From Moraxellaceae bacterium UBA2477 (GTDB taxonomy: Bacteria > Pseudomonadota > Gammaproteobacteria > Pseudomonadales > Moraxellaceae): a DNA stretch of 12,224 bases. The translations under genes were made by a program, and so were the position numbers. Each line of letters opens with the position of its first letter. Positions within the stretch are counted from its first letter, which is position 1. Positions 7,387 to 12,224 of the stretch are shown one piece after another. The stretch covers positions 11,909-24,132 of the forward strand of contig DDPD01000030.1 of NCBI GenBank assembly GCA_002342025.1, read 5' to 3'. The notes beneath the pieces were generated by a model. That model did not search any database, was not told the origin of the DNA, and saw only the letters and a program-made list of their open reading frames with translations.

Positions 7387-7869
7387 ATGAGCTTTTTTAT
7401 TCACCCCCTTTCCGACGTTCAGACTGCGGCCATAGGCGCGGGCACTCGCATCTGGCAGTTCGTTGTCATCCTGCCAAATGCACGAATCGGCGGGCATGTC
7501 AATATTTGCTCGCATTGCTTCATCGAAAATGATGTCGTGGTAGGTGACAGAGTCACCATAAAATCCGGGGTTCAGCTGTGGGATGGCCTGAGAATTGGAG
7601 ATGATGTTTTTATCGGGCCGAACGTGACCTTTACCAACGATCTTTATCCCCGCAGTGGCAATGTTGATTTTCAATGCCTCCAGACCCGAGTTGGGCGAGG
7701 TGCCAGCATAGGCGGTGGCGCTACCATCCTGCCTGGAGTGGCTATTGGTGACCGGGCAGTCGTGGGGGCCGGCTCTGTTGTAGTAAAAGATGTGCCACCC
7801 GATGTGGTAGTTGCGGGCAATCCTGCCCGCGTCATAAAAAAACTGATCAGCAAGGAGTCTGACCGATGA
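7387..7869 (+). CDS. fdtC: hexapeptide-repeat sugar N-acetyltransferase, FdtC/QdtC-like
   Basis: A 160-residue left-handed beta-helix enzyme. The imperfect hexapeptide repeats run from AIGAGTRIWQF through NARIGGHVNICSHCFIENDVVVG to GAVVVKDV-like repeats and the usual closing NPARVIKKL. The central stretch GVQLWDGLRIGDDVFIGPNV, followed by TFTNDLYPRS, is the signature of acetyltransferases that acetylate the 3-amino group of dTDP-3-amino-3,6-dideoxyhexoses. Acetyl-CoA is the donor and the product would be dTDP-Fuc3NAc or dTDP-Qui3NAc. ATG at 7387 is preferred over an in-frame TTG at 7381 because GGTGA (7376-7380) lies 6 nt before it. The upstream gene stops 12 nt earlier, and the stop overlaps the ketoisomerase ATG (7866-7869). 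The FdtC rather than QdtC label is a convenience: the sugar stereochemistry is set by the next gene. Confidence 0.85.
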   Translation: MSFFIHPLSDVQTAAIGAGTRIWQFVVILPNARIGGHVNICSHCFIENDVVVGDRVTIKSGVQLWDGLRIGDDVFIGPNVTFTNDLYPRSGNVDFQCLQTRVGRGASIGGGATILPGVAIGDRAVVGAGSVVVKDVPPDVVVAGNPARVIKKLISKESDR

Positions 7870-8285
7870 AGTTCGGTATTGATCTTTGCCGCATGGTTGA
7901 TCTACCAAAGATTTCTGATCCACGAGGCAATCTCACCTTCATCGAGGGGCGCAGTCATATTCCTTTCGATATTCAGCGTGTTTACTACCTGTATGACGTT
8001 CCAGGTGGCGCGGAACGTGGCGGCCATGCGCACAAAGCGCTGCATCAACTGATCATCGCAATGTCCGGCAGCTTTGATGTTGTTCTAGATGATGGCCGTG
8101 AGAAAAAGCGTATTCATCTGAACCGTTCCTATAGCGGGCTCTATGTCTGCCCAATGATCTGGCGCGAACTGGACAACTTCTCATCCGGTTCTGTGTGCAT
8201 GGTTCTGGCCTCGAATTATTATGATGAGAATGACTATTATCGCGACTACGAAACCTTTCTAACCGCACAGGGAGGCCAGCGATGA
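7866..8285 (+). CDS. fdtA: dTDP-4-keto-6-deoxyglucose 3,4-ketoisomerase, FdtA/QdtA family
   Basis: A 139-residue single-domain cupin. DPRGNLTFIEG (residues 18-28), IPFDIQRVYYLYDVPGG (32-48), the histidine pair in RGGHAHKALHQ (H54 and H56), SGSFDVVLDDG and GLYVCPMIWRELDNFSSG, then ASNYYDENDYYRDY, follow the family order closely. The enzyme moves the keto group from C4 to C3 of dTDP-4-keto-6-deoxyglucose, producing the substrate for the aminotransferase downstream. FdtA gives the galacto and QdtA the gluco product. Here R20 is FdtA-like, but R100 (in the IWREL segment) is QdtA-like as I recall the two reference enzymes, so the product isomer stays open. AAGGAG (7852-7857) is a strong ribosome site 8 nt before the ATG. 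Overlaps of 4 nt on both sides show tight coupling. Confidence 0.88.
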   Translation: MKFGIDLCRMVDLPKISDPRGNLTFIEGRSHIPFDIQRVYYLYDVPGGAERGGHAHKALHQLIIAMSGSFDVVLDDGREKKRIHLNRSYSGLYVCPMIWRELDNFSSGSVCMVLASNYYDENDYYRDYETFLTAQGGQR

Positions 8286-9382
8286 GCATTCCCTTCCTAG
8301 ATTTGCGCGCTGGCTATCTCGAGCTCAAGTCAGAGATTGATGTTGCTGTCGCGCGCGTGCTCGACAGCGGCTATTACATCATGGGGCCTGAGCTCGAGGC
8401 CTTCGAGGCCGATTTTGCTGCTTTCACTGAAACCACTCATTGCATAGGTGTTGCGAATGGCCTTGATGCCCTGAGCCTGGCATTGCGAGCCATGGGCGTC
8501 GGAGCGGGTGATGAGGTCATCGTACCCTCCAACACGTACATCGCTACCTGGCTGGCCGTCAGCCAATGTGGTGCAACGCCGGTTCCAGTAGAGCCCTTGG
8601 CACTCACGCACAACATGGATCCTGCGCGGATCAAGGCAGCGATTTCGGCGCGGACGAAGGTGATCTTGCCTGTGCATCTCTATGGTCAGCCCGCTGATCT
8701 AGCACCCATCCTGGAGATTGCACACAGTCATGGCTTGCGGGTACTCGAAGATGCCGCCCAGGCGCATGGTGCGCGTTATCACGGGCGGCGTATCGGCGGA
8801 CATGGCGATGCCGTGGCCTGGAGCTTTTATCCTGGCAAGAACCTGGGCGCCATGGGTGACGGCGGAGCAGTGACGACGAATGACGCCGAACTGGCTGAAC
8901 GCATTCAGGTACTGAGGAACTACGGATCCCGCGTGAAATATGTCAATGAAGTGCAGGGGGTCAACAGTCGTCTGGATCCACTGCAGGCGGCCGTGCTGCG
9001 CGTCAAGCTGCGTTATCTTGACGCTTGGAACGGTCGGCGCGCTGAGCTAGCGGGCTATTATCAGAGCATGCTCGCGAATGCAGGTCTGGTGCTGCCGACG
9101 ATTACCTCCGGTGCGGAGTCGGCTTGGCATCTTTTCGTGGTGCGCTCGCCGAATCGTGATGCCTTGCAGCAAAGTCTGCAGCAACAAGGTATAGGTTCCC
9201 TCATTCACTACCCTATTCCACCCCATTTGCAGGAGGCGTATTCCGACTTTGTGCTTCCTGAAGGCGGCTTGCCTTTGGCTGAGAAATTGGCGTCCGAGGC
9301 TCTCAGCCTGCCCATCGGACCACATATGTCCACGGACAGTGTTGCAGTGGTGTCAGCTGCCATCAGGGCATTTCAGTCATGA
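8282..9382 (+). CDS. fdtB: PLP-dependent sugar 3-aminotransferase, FdtB-like (DegT/DnrJ/EryC1)
   Basis: A 366-residue sugar aminotransferase of the usual length. It starts IPFLDLRAGYLELKSEID, has SGYYIMGPELEAFE (29-42), the phosphate-binding ANGLDALSLAL (58-68), EVIVPSNTYIAT, the cofactor-binding Asp in LEDAAQAHGA (D157, Q160) and the Schiff-base lysine K186 in SFYPGKNLGAMGDGGA. A NYGSRVKY segment and NSRLDPLQAAVL follow as expected. With the adjacent ketoisomerase, it should aminate C3 of dTDP-3-keto-6-deoxyhexose, using glutamate, to give dTDP-Fuc3N or dTDP-Qui3N, the substrate of the N-acetyltransferase. GGGAGG (8270-8275) precedes the ATG by 6 nt. The start overlaps the preceding stop and the stop overlaps the next start. 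The family as a whole is certain; C3 amination is inferred from the neighbours. Confidence 0.9.
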   Translation: MSIPFLDLRAGYLELKSEIDVAVARVLDSGYYIMGPELEAFEADFAAFTETTHCIGVANGLDALSLALRAMGVGAGDEVIVPSNTYIATWLAVSQCGATPVPVEPLALTHNMDPARIKAAISARTKVILPVHLYGQPADLAPILEIAHSHGLRVLEDAAQAHGARYHGRRIGGHGDAVAWSFYPGKNLGAMGDGGAVTTNDAELAERIQVLRNYGSRVKYVNEVQGVNSRLDPLQAAVLRVKLRYLDAWNGRRAELAGYYQSMLANAGLVLPTITSGAESAWHLFVVRSPNRDALQQSLQQQGIGSLIHYPIPPHLQEAYSDFVLPEGGLPLAEKLASEALSLPIGPHMSTDSVAVVSAAIRAFQS

Positions 9383-10290
9383 CTGATAGTCTGCCGCTCG
9401 TATCCATAGTCGTCATGTCCTATAACAGTGCCGGAACGATTGGGGAGACATTGTCATCAATAGAGCGACAGGGTTATCGAAAGTTCGAGATACTATTTTG
9501 TGACGATGGCTCGACGGATGCGACACAGCAGATGATCGGCCGTTGGACGGATGATCATCGCGATGAATATACCATCGGCTTGCACTTGTCAGAATGCAAT
9601 GAGGGTGTAGTCCGCAATGTGGCCAAGGGGTATGCAGCAGCGCAGGGTGACTGGATCAAGCTGATCGCAGCAGATGACCTGTTGGCCGATGACTGTCTTG
9701 AGCGTTTTGTGGAGGAGGCAGGGAGGCAACGGGCGGATCTGATTTTCTCGCAATGCATGACATTCAATGCTCATGATGAGCATCAGCGGATAGTTGGCTG
9801 GTCGAGTCGGATCAATGCGGGGATGCCCCGGGAACAAATGCTGTCGTTATTGTTGCGAAAAAACTTATTCCCTGCGCCATCCTCATTTATCTCCAAATCG
9901 GCGTTAGTTGCAGCTGGTGGACCCGACTTGCGTTTTAGGATGCTGGATGACTGGCCCCTGTGGATCAGGATGATGGCACAAGGGGCAAGAGTTGGGCTGA
10001 TCGAGAGGCCGTTGGTGCACTATCGGATTTCGTCCGAATCGGTCTCCAGTTCGGCGGGCCGATTTGTGTCGATGATGCTCTGGAACGACCTGAAGCAGCT
10101 GTATTTGATATATCAGGCGCCTGCTTTCAGCAGGCTGGAGCGCTTACATCGAAGACTGGAGATATGGCTGACTGACCTGAATATAGTGCTTTTCGGCAAT
10201 CGCAGACGTACTGGAAGGTTGCTCAGAAAACTGCTGATTCTGAGTCCTTTTTACTATGTTTCCAGATCAGTCGAGCCAGATGATACTTAA
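9379..10290 (+). CDS. GT2-family glycosyltransferase
   Basis: A 303-residue GT-A enzyme. VSIVVMSYNSAGTIGETLSS (residues 8-27), FEILFCDDGSTDAT (36-49), ECNEGVVRNVAKGY (72-85) and the metal-site-like stretch IKLIAADDLL (93-102) follow the GT2 order, and MLDDWPLWIRM supplies the late acidic motif. In this family the DxD triplet is often degenerate; here it reads AADD. It is coupled to the aminotransferase by an ATGA overlap at 9379-9382 and has no clear ribosome site of its own. Its place directly after the amino-sugar genes makes it a candidate for transferring Fuc3NAc or Qui3NAc, though that is inference. Composition is intermediate between the AT-rich and GC-rich parts. The basic C-terminus (RRRTGRLLRKLL) may help membrane association. 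It is the last gene of this run, ending directly at a 20-bp palindrome. Confidence 0.88.
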   Translation: MTDSLPLVSIVVMSYNSAGTIGETLSSIERQGYRKFEILFCDDGSTDATQQMIGRWTDDHRDEYTIGLHLSECNEGVVRNVAKGYAAAQGDWIKLIAADDLLADDCLERFVEEAGRQRADLIFSQCMTFNAHDEHQRIVGWSSRINAGMPREQMLSLLLRKNLFPAPSSFISKSALVAAGGPDLRFRMLDDWPLWIRMMAQGARVGLIERPLVHYRISSESVSSSAGRFVSMMLWNDLKQLYLIYQAPAFSRLERLHRRLEIWLTDLNIVLFGNRRRTGRLLRKLLILSPFYYVSRSVEPDDT

Positions 10291-10310
10291 GTACATCGAC
10301 GTCGGTGTAC
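10291..10310. repeat. 20-bp near-perfect palindrome right after the GT2 stop
   Basis: The arms GTACATCGAC and GTCGGTGTAC are complementary except for one T/G pair, which could still wobble in RNA. The palindrome begins on the base after the TAA stop at 10288-10290. No T-run follows, so it is not a standard Rho-independent terminator. A protein-binding site, an mRNA 3'-end hairpin or a junction scar are the alternatives. Confidence 0.5.
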
Positions 10311-10335
10311 GGCGTTGTTGCAGAAATGCTCCCAG

Positions 10336-10549
10336 CCTGCAATCTACCGTGCCCATGACGAAGCCAACTTCCACCCGGTGCTGTACCACCCACTGAAAAG
10401 CCTACAACGTCAACACCGAGCTCAAGCTTTCGATCTTGCTTGATCATGGCAGTCAATGGCACGACCAACCCGCCAGCCGGTGCGCTCGCTCACCGACGAT
10501 CTGGGATCCCGCCATCCAGTTCTACCTCACCGCCAAAGGCCAGAAATAA
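10336..10549 (+). pseudogene. decayed C-terminal coding fragment, unknown family
   Basis: Read across frames, this stretch looks like the end of a protein. From 10336 one frame gives PAIYRAHDEANFHPVLYHPL; at the AAAA run 10396-10399 it must shift by one base to continue as YNVNTELKLSILLDHG and SQWHD (10403-10465). It ends in AIQFYLTAKGQK and TAA at 10547-10549. Between about 10480 and 10508 a third frame gives the more protein-like VRSLTDDLGS, which suggests two more, compensating shifts. No start codon or intact upstream portion is visible. I do not recognise the family, and no transposase motif is present. It is GC-rich like the genes to the right. The alternative is that the protein-like look is chance in GC-rich DNA. 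Confidence 0.45.
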
Positions 10550-10604
10550 GACCTCCAGTCATCGCTGAGACAATTGGAGCCCGGTGGTTACCCACCAGTT
10601 TCAG

Positions 10605-10629
10605 CAAAAAAGGAACCCGCAAGGTCCTT
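10605..10629 (-). terminator. Rho-independent terminator of the minus-strand GT2
   Basis: Read on the minus strand, the stem AAGGACC pairs with GGTTCCTT (one bulged T) around a TTGCG loop and runs straight into six T residues (plus-strand A-run 10606-10611). It lies 10 nt beyond the stop codon of the minus-strand glycosyltransferase. The plus strand has no T-tract here, so it acts mainly on the minus strand. Confidence 0.75.
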
Positions 10630-10638
10630 CTCCGAAGG

Positions 10639-11463
10639 CTAGAGCCTGTCCGTCCGCTGCCCTCGCCCATCCGCCAGAAACGCCTTCTCGCCACGGATAT
10701 AGGCCAGCATACCGGTCGCGCGCGCGGCGTACTGATTGCGCTTAATCCGATTGCGTGCGAGGACGGCCTTTACGGCGTACTTGAGATACATGCGTCGCGG
10801 CGCCCACCAGCCGGCGATCAGTCCGTGCTTGTGCTGGTAATACATCTGCGACCAGCCGCGATGCCAGTTTTTGAGCGTATCCACCTTGGAGTTGGGCTGG
10901 GACGACTGCCCCTTGAGGTGATGAATATGGACATCGGTGTTGAGCAGGATGCTGTGTCCCCCCGTGATCAGGCGTCTGCAGAGATCCGTCTCCTCCGAGA
11001 ACAGAAAGATGTTCTCGTCAAAGAAGCCCTGCTCGCGGAAGGCATCCATTTTGAACAGCAGCGCCGCACCGATCACCCACTGGCGACTGATGGCACCACG
11101 CTGCAGATGATCCCTGGCCACCACGGCAGGCGCGAACAGGCTGCCCCGGTCAGCTTGCCGGTGCGCAAAGTCGAGCATGGCCTGAACGCTGGCCACAGTC
11201 GCCTCCAGATCGGGATTGAGCAGGAAGGCATAGGGCGTGTCGACCTCGGCCAGCGCACGGTTGGCCGCGCGGCCATAGCCCAGATTGCGCTCCATGCGCA
11301 TGACCTGCACTTGCGGGAAGCAGGCCGCGAGGGTGTCGGCACTGCCATCCTTACTGGCATTGTCGACCACGATCACCGGGAAGCGGCCGGAAGCCAGCAG
11401 CTCGCTCTGGCAGGCCATCAGCGTCTTCGCGCTGTTGAAGGAAACGACAATGATGGTCATCAT
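10639..11463 (-). CDS. GT2 glycosyltransferase, WbbL/rhamnosyltransferase-like
   Basis: A 274-residue GT-A enzyme on the opposite strand to every other gene of the window. MTIIVVSFNSAKTL, PVIVVDNASKDGS, ERNLGYGRAANRAL and FLLNPDLE (the NPD triplet replacing DxD) are the marks of the WbbL-type group, which includes dTDP-rhamnose transferases acting on polyprenyl-diphosphate sugars. IGAALLFKMDAFREQGFFDE and FLFSEETDLCRRL give the later acidic motif. The start is set at 11463 (first of two ATGs, with AAAGG 10 nt upstream); a longer frame from a TTG at 11535 would add 24 residues before the conserved first strand, and is less likely. The gene is GC-rich, has its own terminator, and diverges from ugd. 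Rhamnose as donor is a family guess only. Confidence 0.87.
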   Translation of the reverse strand: MMTIIVVSFNSAKTLMACQSELLASGRFPVIVVDNASKDGSADTLAACFPQVQVMRMERNLGYGRAANRALAEVDTPYAFLLNPDLEATVASVQAMLDFAHRQADRGSLFAPAVVARDHLQRGAISRQWVIGAALLFKMDAFREQGFFDENIFLFSEETDLCRRLITGGHSILLNTDVHIHHLKGQSSQPNSKVDTLKNWHRGWSQMYYQHKHGLIAGWWAPRRMYLKYAVKAVLARNRIKRNQYAARATGMLAYIRGEKAFLADGRGQRTDRL

Positions 11464-11484
11464 GAAAATGGGGCCTTTAGTCCA

Positions 11485-11500
11485 TCCCGCATTCGCGGGA
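11485..11500. repeat. REP-like small palindrome in the GT2/ugd divergent spacer
   Basis: TCCCGC-ATTC-GCGGGA is a perfect 6-bp stem with a 4-nt loop. It resembles the core of REP-type palindromes common between genes of gammaproteobacteria, but only one copy occurs in the window. On the minus strand it lies in the leader of the GT2 mRNA, 22 nt upstream of the chosen start, where a hairpin could reduce translation. Confidence 0.45.
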
Positions 11501-11594
11501 AAATTCCTTTCAAATTCGCCATATTGTAGTATCAACGTCTAGAGCCTGCAGTATTGTTGCATGCAGTGAAAATCTAACGCACAAGGAACAGATC

Positions 11595-12224
11595 ATGAAA
11601 ATCACCGTCTTCGGCACTGGATATGTCGGCCTAGTCACGGGTGCCTGTCTTGCCGATGTTGGTCACCAAGTCATGTGCGTAGACGTAGACCAAGGCAAGA
11701 TCGATCGCCTCAAGCAGGGCATTATTCCGATCTTTGAGCCGGGCCTGGAGGCTGTGGTCAAGCGCTGCTACCAGGATGGCACGCTGAGCTTCACCACCAA
11801 TGCCGAAGAAGGCGTGAACCATGGCGTACTGCAGTTCATCGCCGTCGGCACCCCACCGGATGAAGATGGTGCTGCAGACATGCAGTATGTGCTCAAGGTC
11901 GCCGACACTATCGGCAGCTATCTGAACGCCTACAAGGTAGTCATCGACAAGTCGACGGTGCCGGTCGGTACTGCCGAGAGAGTTCAGGCCACCATTGCTG
12001 CCGCAGTGGCCAAACGCGGCCTGACGCAAGATTTTGCCGTCTGCTCCAACCCCGAATTTCTCAAGGAAGGCAGCGCCCTCGAAGATTTCAGCAAAGCGGC
12101 CCGCATCGTTGTCGGCACCGACTCCGAGAAGGTCCGTCAGCTCATGCGCGAGTGCTACGCGCCTTACAATCGCAACCACGACAAGCTGATGTTCATGGAC
12201 ATCCGCGCGGCCGAGCTGACCAAG
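11595..12224 (+). CDS. ugd: UDP-glucose 6-dehydrogenase (3' end outside window)
   Basis: The first 210 residues are present and the frame is open to the window's end. The N-terminal NAD domain starts MKITVFGTGYVGLVTGACLA with the GxGYVG loop (residues 7-12) and the acidic residue ending strand two (D30). The EPGLE motif, FIAVGTPPDEDG (81-92), VIDKSTVPVGTAE (116-128), the active-site segment NPEFLKEGSALEDF (152-165) and the start of the central helix AAELTK (205-210) follow as in Ugd and related UDP-sugar dehydrogenases. The catalytic Cys lies beyond the window. The enzyme oxidises UDP-glucose to UDP-glucuronate with two NAD+. AAGGAA at 11583-11588 lies 6 nt before the ATG. It diverges from the minus-strand GT2 with 131 bp between starts and no obvious promoter boxes. 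UDP-GlcA could feed the polysaccharide or lipid A/aminoarabinose pathways. UDP-ManNAc or UDP-GlcNAc dehydrogenases are less similar in these motifs. Confidence 0.93.
   Translation, partial: MKITVFGTGYVGLVTGACLADVGHQVMCVDVDQGKIDRLKQGIIPIFEPGLEAVVKRCYQDGTLSFTTNAEEGVNHGVLQFIAVGTPPDEDGAADMQYVLKVADTIGSYLNAYKVVIDKSTVPVGTAERVQATIAAAVAKRGLTQDFAVCSNPEFLKEGSALEDFSKAARIVVGTDSEKVRQLMRECYAPYNRNHDKLMFMDIRAAELTK

Noticed and set aside
7120..7923. A 267-codon open frame on the minus strand
   Set aside because: It spans the ends of three plus-strand genes whose products are recognisable, and its translation resembles no family.
10310..10327. Possible IS5-type insertion-sequence end (GGCGTTGTTGCAGAAAT)
   Set aside because: It resembles some IS ends, but no matching inverted end, target duplication or transposase remnant is found nearby.
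10456..11529. A 357-codon open frame on the plus strand
   Set aside because: It lies antisense to the GT2 gene at 10639-11463, which has clear GT-A motifs, a terminator and a start. The antisense translation has no family features and arises from GC-rich codon use.
11464..11594. Promoters for the divergent GT2 and ugd genes
   Set aside because: Several TTGNNN and TACAAT-like hexamers occur, but none pairs with a second box at 16-18 bp spacing well enough to call.

Overview
The window is a stretch of a bacterial surface-polysaccharide locus (LPS outer core/O-antigen or a related exopolysaccharide). The base composition, codon use and gene families suggest a gammaproteobacterium, perhaps Pseudomonas-like; I cannot fix the genus. 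No rRNA, tRNA, CRISPR array or intact insertion sequence was seen.

Layout, left to right. (1) 1-840: the 3' part of a GT4 glycosyltransferase, moderately AT-rich. (2) 841-943: a spacer with two inverted repeats and a possible promoter. (3) 944-4573: a GC-rich block of four genes: a CgeB-like glycosyltransferase, a YrbL-type kinase-like protein and a GT4 glycosyltransferase joined by ATGA stop/start overlaps, then a GT25 glycosyltransferase 26 nt downstream. (4) 4574-7374: clearly AT-richer DNA holding a GT2 glycosyltransferase, a 324-bp non-coding gap, and a polytopic membrane protein with GT-C-like features that starts at TTG. (5) 7387-10290: a tightly coupled run of four genes. These are a hexapeptide-repeat sugar N-acetyltransferase (FdtC-like), a cupin 3,4-ketoisomerase (FdtA/QdtA-like), a PLP aminotransferase (FdtB-like) and a GT2 glycosyltransferase. 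(6) 10291-10638: a gap with a 20-bp palindrome, a decayed coding fragment and a minus-strand terminator. (7) 10639-11463, minus strand: a WbbL/rhamnosyltransferase-like GT2. (8) 11595 to the window end: the 5' part of UDP-glucose 6-dehydrogenase (ugd), transcribed divergently from that GT2.

How the genes work together (inference from families): FdtA, FdtB and FdtC would convert dTDP-4-keto-6-deoxyglucose, made by RmlA/RmlB encoded elsewhere, into dTDP-Fuc3NAc or dTDP-Qui3NAc. Ugd supplies UDP-glucuronate. The glycosyltransferases assemble core or repeat-unit sugars on the cytoplasmic face, the YrbL-like protein may phosphorylate a core sugar, and the GT-C-like protein may add a sugar in the periplasm or act in polymerisation. 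No recognisable flippase (Wzx), O-antigen ligase, ABC exporter or rml gene lies in the window, so the system is incomplete here. The alternating base composition, the gene remnants and the switch of strand point to a mosaic locus built by several acquisitions.
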